This document shows positions 1-12,691 of a stretch of 64,000 nucleotides of DNA, in pieces (position 1 is the stretch's first letter; each line of letters starts with the position of its first letter). The position numbers and the translations under genes are program-made. This DNA is from Diprion similis. Taxonomy: Eukaryota > Arthropoda > Insecta > Hymenoptera > Diprionidae. The DNA lies in NCBI RefSeq assembly GCF_021155765.1, contig NC_060107.1:10836501-10900500 (forward strand), read 5' to 3'. Below the pieces are notes generated by a model, which saw only the letters and a program-made list of their open reading frames with translations, did not search any database and was not told the DNA's origin.

Positions 1-2759
1 TTGACATTGTTTATTAATGATATTAATTTCGATACTTAGGATATTGTGAAGAATAAATATAATAAATCAACGGATTGTCACAGTGACTGTATTCGAGTGA
101 AATACGAGGACTTTTATTCGCTTCGCAAATACGATTCATCTTCTTCATTCCGATTCCAAGTGCCAGTAATAAGGATTAAAATTTACTGCAGGATCGACGC
201 TGATGTTTACTTTGAATACTGACCAAATCAAAGATAAAAATATGCAGAATTTTCTCTCAGGCATTATTAATCCAGTCGATGCGATAAGAGTTTAATCAGC
301 AAATGAAAAAGAGTTTGTTCTAGTTTGTACTAGAACATCGGAAGTCCGAATCGAAGTCCGAAGAGAAGAGTCTAAAAAAACTAGAGACCCGAAAACTCTG
401 AAGCTAGAAAGTTTAAACTTTAAAACCTAGAGCTTTCAATTCCCGACTATACTAAAAGCAAAAGTTCACTCTTCGGACGTGTAAAGTTAAACTTTTTTGC
501 TCCGAGCGATTTTACGGTTAGCTTTCCTTATTTCATCTTGAGCTTACCGCAGAAATTTTTACAACATTTTTTTTTATGTGTAAATTAAATTCGTTCTCGA
601 ATGTTAATGTAATTGTAAATGTCTTGGGAATCGAAATTCCTCGTTGTATAAAGAAAAACGAGTCAATATTTAATCTTGTTATACAGTTAATGTTTACCAT
701 CAGTTTACATTACACAGAAACGAAAACACGAGTCTTATTTTGTAAGATTTTGAAGAATCTTAGACACACAATTTATATAATTTCGTATAGAAAAAAAAAG
801 AAAATAAACAAAAAAAAAAGAACTTTTTTTTTTTGATACTCGAAATTAATATTTTTCAATGTATTTTAATTATTCTAATTATTTGAAAGAACGTAGGAGT
901 AATTATAATAATAACAGTAAATTAAAATTGTTAATTATTCGTTGACTTTGATAATGTATTTTGTAAAATTTTTGCAATTTTCTATATTTTCTATTTTTTT
1001 TTTTTTTTGTTCTTCTTTTTTTCAATATAAATACACAAGTTAAACGAACTTTGATACTGGCAAAATTTTTGCGTACAAGTTGTCTATTTCGGATAAGCGA
1101 AAATGAAATGCCTGGACGGTTATTCGACCGATAAAATATTCTAAGGCAGGTACAAATTATAATACATGTTGACTAAATTTATACTATACACTATTGTATT
1201 GTTATTATTATTGTTACCTTATATGTTATATCTAGATATCGGCAGGGTAATAATTTTGCAGTAATTGTATTTGTAGCGGACGATACGCGTCAGTAGCGTT
1301 ATAAATCTGTGAAAAATAACAGAGAGCAAACTGTGATATTAGAATTTTATCACAACGGTTCTTCTATTCATGTGTGATTTGATTATTCGTTCGTTAATTC
1401 GCAATCACGGCGTATATTTATTTACAGTGGGTTTGTATGAAAATTAAGGCAGGATATTATGCTTACCGGTTGTATAACACGCTGATAATTCTGTCCACCA
1501 TTTTCACCGATCTGTAGAAAAAAAGAAAGAAATTTTCCTCTGTATTTAAAGCGTTGATTTTTTAACGAAATCATACGTTTATTTTGAGAATTTAAAATCG
1601 AACAAGTGTTCCATTTTAAAAAATAAAATAATAATAAGATAAATAATAATGCAAATTGGATGGTTTTTAATCTAAATCTAACGCAGAGAAAACAAGGAAT
1701 TAATTAATGAATTTCAATATGGGTCACCCGGTATATGATAAGCTAGACAGACTTGGAAAAGATGCAAACGGTGCCATCTCACAGAGCTTGGTAGAACTCG
1801 CTTTAGCCATCCGACGGTATGGAGCATAAAAAGGTTACTAGATTACTCTAAAATATCAATAAAATAATTAACGAAGGGAAAAAATTTTGATCCGAATGAA
1901 ATTTTAATGTGTTTTACGTGCAGTGAGATTTGAAAGTTTCCTAAATTTCAGACTTCTAGATTATACCGTTGGAGAGAGAAAAAACTGAGATTTCCAAATG
2001 TTATCCACTTTTGAATTGCGATGATGAAGCTTTTTTTTGTTTTTATTTTTTATTTTTATCAAGCTTCGTAAGAAGGAACAATTATTTTGAAATCTTTTTG
2101 TACGGTAGATACTAGTCTCATCTTTACTTTGAGCTTTGAAATTCGAAAAATGGTTCACAATTGTTCAATTGCAGTAATTTCACTCGAAACGACGTTTTTT
2201 TAGGATAAGTCTAAAAGGATTTTTACAACTTTCGTTAAATTTGACACAAATTCTATTTCGATGAACACTTTTCGCAGTAGTTAGTTTGATTCATGCACGA
2301 ACAAAACTCTATGAGTTAAAAATTGAAGATGTGTTCTCTGTTTAAACATGTTAAAGGTGTCATAATTTAACTAATTATAGATCATTTACAAAATTTGAAA
2401 GCTTAATGTGAATGTAAAGATAGTTGATGACAATTTTCACAAAAATCCATTTACTTACCACCTAATTGTCTCAATAATTAGTGTTTGACAATTATCACAA
2501 AAATTCAGAAAAACTGTCAATTACCAATTATTGGGAAAATTAAGTGGTAACTTGTCGGATTGCAATTTCAACGGCAAATTTTGTTCTCTGCGTTCCTCTA
2601 ATGGCTGTGAAATTTTTTCAGATTTCTACGATGGAAATTGTAACGCAGCTTCTAAGCTTTTCAAAGAACGTCACTTTTTCACGTTATTTTAAATAAGAAC
2701 TGAACACACGTGAAACATAACTGATTGGAACCCAGTGAAAAGAACTTGTTTCATGAAAC
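1..2759. other. Non-coding, AT-rich flank
   Basis: I see no supported gene here. Open frames are short, AT-biased and lack splice-site support. Long T and A runs and near-repeats of simple AT words are present. It is the 3' flank of the minus-strand gene that ends at 2823. Confidence 0.6.
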
Positions 2760-2765
2760 TTTATT
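2760..2765 (-). terminator. Polyadenylation signal AATAAA of the minus-strand gene
   Basis: The plus strand reads TTTATT, giving AATAAA on the minus strand, about 58 bases after the TAA stop of the 12-exon gene. It is the nearest canonical hexamer and sits at a normal distance for a short 3' UTR. Confidence 0.5.
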
Positions 2766-2822
2766 ACGAGTTCAAGTTTTAAACAAATCAAAAAAGTTTT
2801 ACAGTTCCACTAACGTGTCCCC

Positions 2823-3331
2823 TTAATCGCGTATTAGTTTCAACACTTTTTCCACCTGACTGTACACCCAGATATCCTTAATTACCTGACTCCTGAGGAA
2901 TCCAGCCTGCTGAAATCCAGGATCAACGAGGCACTGACAGTTGTAATTTCGAAGATCCGTTAAGACCGGGCTGAAGTTTTGAGGGCGGGACAGATTTTCG
3001 GGGGCGTCTGATCTGCACGGTGGATTGGCGATCGCGTTACGGAAAATCGGCTTCGTTTCGTCAATCGGAAGAACGAAATCGATCCTTCTCTCGAAGCATT
3101 CCTCCGAGTAGCTGCGCAACGGCATCTGCAGAACTTCGGGGGGTGCCGCCTGGTGAAAAGTCACCCCGGAATCGGGCAGCTCGATGTCCGTCGGCCGCGT
3201 TAAGCTGGTCGAAATGTTCCTGATTCCACCCCTCGGCAACTGGACCATTCGCGAGTGCTGTTCACGGGGGAAAAATATTTTCAGAACCTTTCAAATATTT
3301 CCATAAATTTACTCGGGATCTCAATTTCTGA

Positions 3332-3365
<34 letters not shown>

Positions 3366-6300
3366 GTAAAACTCTTAATAATTCTAACAACCTCGCAGAA
3401 TTTTGCAAAACTATCTCAAGTCGTTGCCCGAAAATAATTGTTGAAATTCTAGATTTATTGGGAATAATTTTTTATAGGTATATGCAGAAGCAGCGAGTAT
3501 CAGTTTTGTTTTTAGATTTAAGACACAAAATAGAGTTTTGAAAAAATGCGAGATTTGGATAGAAATTTTGACGATTTTCACAATAATAGTCGGAAAACTA
3601 AAATTTCGGAATTACTTGGGTTTTAAAATAGTAGTTCGCCAAAAATCTATACTTGGTATTAATTTTATGACTGGATAGACGAGCATTAATATCTAATAAT
3701 TATTTGTTTGTTCGCGAAGCTTGACAACGAAACAAAATGTTTCAGTGAATTTGTAGAAAGTAATCTTTTGAATAAAATGATTAATCGTAAAGTGAAATTA
3801 AGCGGATCTACTAAATTCTTAATCATACCGAACCGATTCGAAATCAAGAATCAATGTCTAATTTTTTGTTCATAATTCCAATATTTGATGATTTTGAATT
3901 CTTAATAAAACAAACTTCGACGATCATCTCATGAAAAAAATTCTTAAATAGTGTAACTTTTTAGCCAGTCATTCTATCTTCAAAAAAAAAAAAAAATGAA
4001 GTCTGAATGAAACTTCAAACTTGGAAAATTACTTCGGAAAACTTTTGGGCACTATAAAAAAAAATTGATATTTTCCCATAACTAATAAATCTTTTCCAGA
4101 AATCTTTGAACCGACTAATATATATACTTTTGACGAATCTTTTAAATAAACGGTGAAAAGTTTCCGAAAACTTTTTTTTTTACCATGGTCTGTTTGGGTA
4201 TTCGGTGCAGTTTTTCAACTCGTTCACCGACTCCGAGTACCTGGAATTGGCGCACTTGACGCGGTTCATTTCGGGGTGCAATATGCAGCAACTCGTCAGA
4301 ATTTCCGGTCGACGTGGAGCTGCGGCGTTTCAGGAAAACCGGAAACCTTTGGCAGTCCTGATCCTGACCGGAAATCCCGTTCGCCTGGGAGTGTTTCACG
4401 GGATAAACGAACCGAGGGATCGTCCGACGAACTTCCGGTCCAGGAAAATCGAGGTTGGCTCTGGATCGGCGTTCATTCAGTTCAAAAAGCGCTTTGACGA
4501 CGACCGGCGTCGGCACGACTTCCGGTTCATCGCGGATCGCGGTTCTTCCATTGAAATTTTTGCCGATTTCAGCCTCGAGACGAGGCTTCTTCCAAACTTT
4601 TTCTTGCTGTGATTTTCGCAAAATCGCCGGCATGTGGCGCTCAGATTTTCCCTGGATATTCGGCGCCGTTCCGACTTCCGGTTCCTCCAGATTTCCACTC
4701 TGCACGTCTTGCAGGTACCGCAGTAATATCGTCTCGCGAATCGACGGGACTCGCGGTAGTCGAAGACTCAAATTTTGCATCGCTGATTGCGAATTTCCGC
4801 CACTCTCGTAATTCACGGCCAACGAATCGACGGCTTCGTCAATTTTCACAGGTTTTTGAAATTTGAGTTTCGGTCTCTTCGCCGCTTCGCCGAGGCTGTG
4901 CTTTTCTGTGTTTAAATCCGACGCTTCTAGGAACGCCGAATGCTCGTTTTGGATTTTCACATCTTGTAGGTATCGCAGCACGGCTTTTTTTTTCGTTCTC
5001 GGACTCGAACCCTGTGAAAAATTATTATCCTCAGAATTTAGTCGGGAAGTTAATTTCTGACAGCTGCGTAATTTTTAATGAAAAATGTCTGATCAATTCT
5101 CAGAGTTTCTAGAGAATTTTTTTTTCACAAGTATCACAATTTCTGAGCAAAAAATTAATTTCTGGACAATTTTCCCGATTTTAGTTACACTGAAAATATT
5201 CATTCATCGATACGTCGATCCAGATTCGTTCAGCTACATGTCGCAAAAATTCATTTCCTCCGTTTCGAGACAGTTTGTAAGATAAGAACTCAAAATTCTT
5301 TTTAAACTTTTAATAGAAAAAGATATTTTCAGAGAATACGTGTTTCGTTCAGAAATTCTCTAAATTTTCTTAAAATTCTTCTGCAGAAATTGTATCAGAA
5401 TAATAGAAAGTCTTTCAGATGTTGCTATACAATAAAATGTTCAGTTTTCATACAAACAATTACGTGAAATTATTATCTAGCTTCCTCGAGAAAAAGTAAT
5501 CATAAATTCAAGTTCAGAAAATTATTTGACTCCGACGATTTAAGAGACTAAAGCACAACTTGAAAACTAATTTCGCGTTACGAGCTGTGCAATTACTCGA
5601 GTAAATAATTTCCGAATAATTCATATTTTATAAAAAGTTGAGTTGATTAATTTTATCCCTTGTTATATAAATAATTTCTGGAGGCTCACTTTATCCCAAA
5701 ATTTTTTGAGATACCAAAAATTTTAAGGTATCCACTTTGCCCCGCCCTCCCCTATACCACAAAAAAAAGTCTGTCTTTTTTTTCATACCATAGAATTGCA
5801 GATCGGTTCTTTGCTCCTGCGGAAATCGTCGCTCGATTTCGACCCGATAAATCGACGCTCCTGATTCTCCGCGAGTTTTTCCGAAAAAGGAATCGATCTG
5901 TCCTGATTATTAACCTCTCGCAGGTAGCGGAGCATCAGTTTTTCACGCGCTGATGGAATTTGCGCTAACGTCGAACTCGAAGAGCTGCCCAAATTCATCG
6001 TCGATGATCCAGCGCAGCGATCAAAATCTTTCAGAGTATCCGGACAGTTGACCGCTAGTGAATTCGGGGCGCCTGAGGCAGTCTGGAAGCATCGAGGCCT
6101 GACTTCCGGTGGAAAAATGGACGGAACTTCATCTTCGGCTTTCCGAGGCGGTGGAGAATCTGGATTACTCGCCTCTTGCAGATATCGGAGCATCATTTTT
6201 TCACCGATCGAAGGAACTCGGATCAACTGTCTTTCTCTCTCGTTGACAAATTTTCCTCGTTCTTCGACGAGTTTTTTTGTAGTCGATTTTTCACCGATAC

Positions 6301-8884
6301 TCTGTTACGAAAGAAAAAGAAAAAGATTTGTTTTGAAATTTTATAAAAATGTATGATATTTTTCAACGGTAATAATAATTCGAAAAAATTACTACAATTT
6401 CTTGAAGAGAATTTTGAAAAAAAAACCTAGAAAACGTGAGAAAATCGTAAAAAATTTTTGAAAGTTTTTAAAACCGATCTTCGAAAAATCGATTACTCTT
6501 CGCTTACCTTTTTAGAAAGTTTCTTAAACTCTTTTGGAAATTTTTGTAGAATTTTTTCTCGACTTGTATCGTCGTTCCTCGAACATTCGGTTATTCCAGA
6601 TTTCAAACTGGCTCTTGGACTTCCGTAATTCACTCTCAGTGAACTCGTTTCCCATTCTGTAATCACGCTTGACTCGGATGAAACGGAGTCGTTCGGTTGA
6701 CCAACGCGGGTCACTTCCGTCGTGACGTTTTCAAGATCATCGGCGATCATCGAGGCCTCAGTTTTCGCGATTTGATGGTTGAAACTGCTCTTCAAATTGG
6801 AGGTCGAAGGTTGTTCGGTCTCTTCGAGACGCGTCTTGTGGTATAAAAATTTGTTCTGTTCGATATTCGCCCTAAACTCTGTCGGATGCTTTCGAATTAG
6901 CTCTTTTTGCCGCTGGAAATCTGAGCAGAAGTTGATCAGAGACTTTCTGACCTTTTTCAGAGGATCTGTAAAATCAATTTTGGCAAAAAACATTACGTGC
7001 AGTTATTTTTTGTGACAGGTTTTCGACGTCTAAATTAATTTGGAAACAAAAAAAATCTGCGAGTGGACTGTCGAAAAATTGCATTCGATATAAAATTCAA
7101 CTTTTTGTTTTCTTATTTTGTGGTATTCACGCAATTGTTTGTGTTCGTTATGCTGATTTTATTATTGTCCAATTTTCAATGCAGTTAAACATGAGAATTG
7201 TTAGCCTTTAGAATTCTCAGAAACTCTATAATATTATAATATACATTTTAAAAACTCAAGAGACTAGACGATAAATTTTCAAAATTTGTAACATTTTTTC
7301 ATTTTAAATATTAAAACTTTTCTTGCATTAATTACGACCGCAAGTTTTTACGAAAACAGAAATATTGATGTGGATTTGTTGAAAAATGTTGCTAAAACTA
7401 TGCGTAAAAAAAAAACTTTACGTTCGTGAAAAAATTTTTGTAAACAAACTTTGCATTGAATTTTCGACAGGCTTAAAAAGGAAAGTCGACTCACCTTCGT
7501 TAGGCATTTGCTTAAGAAAATTGTCGAAGTTTTGAGCAGAAACAATAGTGCAAAGTTCCTGGTACTTGGCGGCGGCCATTCTCCCTAGTCTGCCGCAATT
7601 AAAATTCAATGTTTGATTGCCAGGTCTTGCCTTCGGTTGCACGGCTTCTTGTTTAACTTCAGTCTTGACGACAGTTGGCGAAAATCTGAAATCGGAATAT
7701 TCAATGACCGCTGGATCTCAAATGTCAGTCCATGTCCATTGGGGTGGCCGTTAAAAATCGTTTTTTTTTTCTTATTACCAATCACAATTAATTAAGCTGT
7801 AAAATACGGTTACCGCAAATCTTCAACACCGGGTGCGCGAATTGGATCAGAATCTTCGTCTTCGTCTTGAAACAAGCTTCTCTTCCACTTTTTTTCAGCA
7901 ACATTTTTTCTCTCGCAATCAGATCCGAACGGTAATTGCACTGCGATGATTTTCGCACTATCCGTTTCCGCGTGGTGTTTTTTTCTCGGATTTTCATCCT
8001 GTGCGACGGGGATTTGCAACCTTTTTTTGCCACTGAAATTTGTCACTCCTTGGGTGTTATGTTTATACAAATAAAATGATGTTGTTCGAATCGTTACAAT
8101 TGTAATCTGAATCGATTTATTAAAATTCGAAATTTGTAAAAATTATTCTTTAGAACTTTGTTACAAGTTCAAAACTCGACGATTTTCGAAAAGAAAAAAA
8201 TTCTATGACAAACCGAGAATTCTTAGGGACAATTCTTGTGAGAAAAAAAAAAAAAAACGAAATAAAAATATTTTCTACACAATATGGATCGCTTACTTGT
8301 GTTTTTTATGCTTTTCATCAGCGACGACCGGCGCAGGTTTTATCTCTGAAACGTTATCTTCAGCCTGATTTTCTGGGGAATCTGACTCATTCGTGTCGAC
8401 AGTATCGGCCGACAGTTTTGGCGGAAGTTTATTCGCAAGCCCACGGTTCGACTTCCTGTTTTATGTTACAAACGTGTAAATAAATCTCGTAATTGGCCTG
8501 TGACGATGCTAGAAACACAACGACGATAAGAACAAACTCACTTTGACTTCACTTTCCCGTCGTTCAAAATCTTCTGAAGATCTCCTTCGAAGCGCGCTCT
8601 ATCTGATTCGGTCAAAGCTAGGTTCGCTGCATGAGGAATCGGAATTATTAACACCAATGCAGATGGTTGCGATAAATTCGCTTTTTAGAACATAACAAAA
8701 TCTCAACTTTTCCAAAAACTTAACGCCTCAAAAAATTCACAAATGCTGAAAAAGCATCGAGTGTAGAATTTAAAGAAAAGAATTTTTTTTTTCTACAAAT
8801 ATAAAAATTTTATGCTTTTCTTTTGGGATCATGAATATTACTTTTTGACAAAGATGAAACGTAACTCATCTCTAAAGGCAATAC

Positions 8885-8928
<44 letters not shown>

Positions 8929-10740
8929 GTGAATAGATTATAAGTTATTGTATATTTGGCGAGGACAAAGTAGGTTTACAACATCTACAGGGATTTTTTA
9001 ATAGAGGCGAGTCATAACTTTCGGTACCTTGGAGTAGGCGAGGAAGATGAATAAAAAGGAAGAAGAACGGGAAAGAGGAGAGGGAGGGTAGAGGGTGGAA
9101 AAAAAACAGAGGAAACGACCCCCCATCCGGATAAATATTTTCAGAGGCATGGCAGGAAAAGCTGATTCATCTCATATGTATATATATATGTATACCTACC
9201 GACCGTGCAGCTGGCGAAAAGGTATTCATATGTTATTCATACCTCTTTTTATTTCCGCACCTTTCGAACCGTTTGCAAAAATGCCAACTTGCGGTTTTCG
9301 CGACTGCAGCACCGCAGCAATGAGTCCAGGTGTTCGGAAATGTAAACATAAAGTCGACTTCGCATTATTAATTATAAAGGAAGAACGTCCGTCGTTGCCT
9401 CGAAATTATTTATATTTTTACAAAATGTCGAAAGATTTTTTTACGAATTTCATGAAAATCTGAACTTTTTTTTTTTTTTTCTACTCACAATATCTTAGAT
9501 TTTAACAAAAATCTATCACTAATTCTGATCCAAAAAGTGTAAAAATGCATCTCGATTTTTATACAAAAAGGCAGTTTTAACAGATTCAGTGTATTTTAGT
9601 ATTTTAATGGAAAATGAACTTCCGAAATAATCCGAGATTTGTTTTTTTCGAAACTCTCTAGAATTTATAGTAATTCTTCGGGAAATTGTCAGAATAATAT
9701 AAACTTTTCCAAAAATAGTATACAGAATTTTTATCCACTTTCTCCGAAATTTCTTCAGGCAAAGTTCTTAATCAACCGCATGAAACGATTTTTTGAGTCT
9801 AATGAAATAAAAATTTGTCAATCACGTTCAAGTATCTTTAAATTTTTCAGGTTAAAAAATGCATCAGGTTTACAGAGTTGTAAATCATTTACCGGCAGTA
9901 ATCGATTGCACATTTTCTTTTTTCCCGTCCTTTTTCCAGCGCTATCAAATCCTTGATTCTTGTTGTCCTGGAACGTTTGAATCAATACTATAATCCCGAC
10001 GTATAAAGAGCTGGATTCAATATTTCAAGTCGGTATAACAAGCTGACATTTCGTCTCCGAATCATCGAAGCTTAGCTAGATCGCCGCTCTTCTCAAATCC
10101 GTGTTAACCGCTCAATTTTTTTTTTTTTTATTTCATTTTACGATTCGAGTAGTCAATCGACAACTTCACGCAAAACTCGACTCAAAACATGTATGTAAGC
10201 TTCTAATTCAAATTGGCTGAAATGTAACCAAATTGAATATTTCTTTTTCGTTCATTTGTGTATATTGAAATTGATAAATTCTCAGATTTTTTTTCATTAT
10301 AATAATAATTATTATTATAATTTAATATTTGATGAGTAAATATTCCTAAGTTATTGTATTAATAAGTTGATGATGAAATTTTAATGATATGAATATGATA
10401 TATAAGAATAAAATATTCTTACGTTTGCTTGTCTTCGGTCGGCGAATTTGTTGAGAACTTTTGTGAATGTTGAAGAGTGAGCTTTCGGTGGGGCAGTTTC
10501 GTCACGCTGTTAAAATGAAGTAAAGTTTTCCGATTTAATATCTTGTAGTTGCTACATCGTCATTTGGTTTAGTATGTATCGTGATAATTAGGCGAAGCCG
10601 TATCAGAAGAATCCAAAAAGTTGGAAGTAATAAAAACTATAAATATAAGTATGTAAAGCGAAGTTTTTTATATTTTTGAAACATAAGTGTGATCCAGCTA
10701 AATTCGTAAGCGATAAAAAAATATTTCTTTTTTCTACTTC

Positions 10741-10782
<42 letters not shown>

Positions 10783-12691
10783 AAACATTTTATTGCTTGT
10801 AACATCCGAAGATTAATTGAAGAATTTTCAGAGAAAAGTTACGCACTTTTGTATTTTGGGACTGTCAATTGTTGAACTGACTATAATTGCGATCTCACTT
10901 CTGCTTTTGCAATGCTATTTTGAAATTGTTCAGACCGTGAATACACTCGATTACGGTTGAAGTTTGCTGTGACGGTAACAAAACGATGTGGAAAAAACAA
11001 AGTTGACGAGCGGTTATTTTTTTTTTAAATTAATTTGGTTATGTACATTCCGTCAATGGCAACTCTTCGAGTTTCAACCTGGTGGAGAAAGAGCAGCAAG
11101 TATAGTTATAGCCACCCGTTTTAGTTTTAGATCAATTTTTCGAACCTTTCTTGATTAAGGATGATGTCAAAACGAAAGAATTTATAAAGACAGGCTTGAA
11201 ATCGATAACAGAACTAATTTCTGATAAATTTTATTAGAACTAACCCCTCAGTATAGAAAAAATGTAAATTGCGATCAAAATACTTTTGTAATTGATTATC
11301 TGAGACGATCGGTTAAAAGTTTCGAGAGACTTTTGTTGAGAAAAAATCTACCACATTGACTAAATCGAAAGGTAGAAAAACAGAAAAGACCGTTTCAAAA
11401 CTCTCTAGCAACGTCAATTGCGCCAAAACCAGTGTATACAACTAAAACGAACTAATGAAATTCTGGTGTTTCGAATTCAGTGCAATATTTTTGGTCTTAT
11501 TTTGTTCTATATATAAATCTTCAGAGACCATCTTAGAAAAAATTTACGAATAGTTATCTCTGTGGTGGATAAGAATAAATTTGTATCTATATGGTAAAAC
11601 TATAGTATAATTTAAGATTTCTTAAATGATTTTAGTCTCCAAATTTTAGGGATCTGCAGGTCAGTGAGTTAAATGAGCCCAAAAGCGTGAAAATGAGGTC
11701 ACAAACAGCAGAGTTCAATTATTTTCAACGTTCTCATATTAAAATCTTCTTCTAAATTATCGATATCTTATTGTTAGCTTGTGTTACTTGCATTTGTTTA
11801 GAATTGCTTGAATAACGTAGTCGGGATATTGTTTAATTTGTCTTGATCATAACATTGGCGTAAAAAACATGGCTAGAGATTTTTCGAAACGGTTTCATTC
11901 AATAAGTAATAGCTCGTTTTGTGGACAAATAAATTTTTCACAAATTACCTGACATGGATTTTTAAAATACGAATATATTTGAAATGCAGCATTATTTTAT
12001 AACATACAGCTTGCATTTATTGCTAACAACAACCTTTACCAAAATTGGATAGCCAGTGAGGTATTTTTCATTAAAAAAATGGCAGAACAGTGTAGGGTAA
12101 AACGTTACTGATAATTGAGCCTCTCTCTCGATACAAATTCGTTATTTTTTGACATCCCTTGTCATTGAGAGGATACATCGTATTAATTTTAATTCAACTT
12201 GCTTAATATCTCAATATCGTACCCGATACAAAAATCCAAAAAAGGTTTTGTTTTACGCAACAATAAAACGAGTATTGTATTCCGATGATTAAACTACCAA
12301 CGATTTCAGGAATACATTTCCGGGCGTTATTACCGCATGAAACAAAAAAGTTTTCGGATATTTCTATCCGGCATTGCATGTATTCAACGATTTTTTTGCA
12401 TCAGTAATGCGTAAACATGGGATAATAGTCAAAATAGCTGAGACTTTACTCGGTCGATAAAGACGAACTATGGCATCCTCTTAACACGAGCATGTCGACA
12501 CCCCTTTACGCGATACATCGTCGACTTCATATACTACAAATAAATTCACACCTTATTACTGTACTAACCAGTATTTTCTTGGCCTCCAAAACGTTCCGCC
12601 GAAGCAGATCCAGTTCCTTCCTGCTTTTCTTTTTCCTCGTCCTATTCTTCGCTTCACAATTGTCAGCATTGTTCCTCTTGGACTTCTCCAT
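2823..12691 (-). CDS. Uncharacterised 1,076-residue protein with four LRYL[QR]EV-type boxes (12 exons)
   Basis: I do not recognise this gene. Exons, 5' to 3' on the minus strand: 12691-12569, 10506-10423, 9967-9893, 9303-9243, 8626-8542, 8455-8297, 8032-7814, 7685-7495, 6965-6508, 6301-5789, 5011-4184 and 3257-2823 (TAA). Every intron is GT-AG and every junction keeps frame, for 3,231 nt. The start is the Met at 12691, chosen because a basic K/R-rich stretch follows at once (RTRKKKSRKE, a possible nuclear signal). Residues 196-268 mix basic and acidic patches. VKTE and VKQE around residue 275 fit the SUMO consensus. Boxes LRYLQEA (523), LRYLREV (609), LRYLQDV (668) and LRYLQDV (753) are usually preceded by [VI]PS[IA]xE. 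SLAVN words at 566 and 719, and a diverged SSLRVN at 440, suggest internal duplication. No membrane segment or enzyme motif is seen. The small exons at 9967 and 9303 are least certain; the 61-nt one is needed to keep phase. Confidence 0.72.
3334..3362. repeat. Poly-T run (29 bases) in the last intron of the minus-strand gene
   Basis: Uninterrupted T on the plus strand lying in the intron between the exons ending at 4184 and starting at 3257. Other runs above 20 bases occur around 10746, 52688, 54556, 56161, 59197 and 62260. Confidence 0.95.
4703..6190 (-). repeat. Four protein-level LRYLQ boxes inside the minus-strand gene
   Basis: Boxes lie at 6170-6190, 5912-5932, 4958-4978 and 4703-4723. 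The first pair is in one exon and the second pair in the next; within each exon the boxes are 86 and 85 residues apart. A SLAVN word lies between the boxes of each pair. This looks like duplication of a two-box exon. Confidence 0.7.
8887..8928. repeat. (TTA)14 microsatellite
   Basis: Pure trinucleotide array in an intron of the minus-strand gene between the exons at 9243 and 8626. Confidence 0.97.

Noticed and set aside
4153..4866. Several plus-strand frames of 85-135 residues
   Set aside because: They overlap the minus-strand exon 5011-4184, which has repeats, matching splice phases and the better composition.
5000..5013. GGTTCGAGTCC on the minus strand, a perfect tRNA B-box
   Set aside because: It starts one base after a splice acceptor and lies in an exon that continues the long reading frame. 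No A-box or cloverleaf is present upstream.
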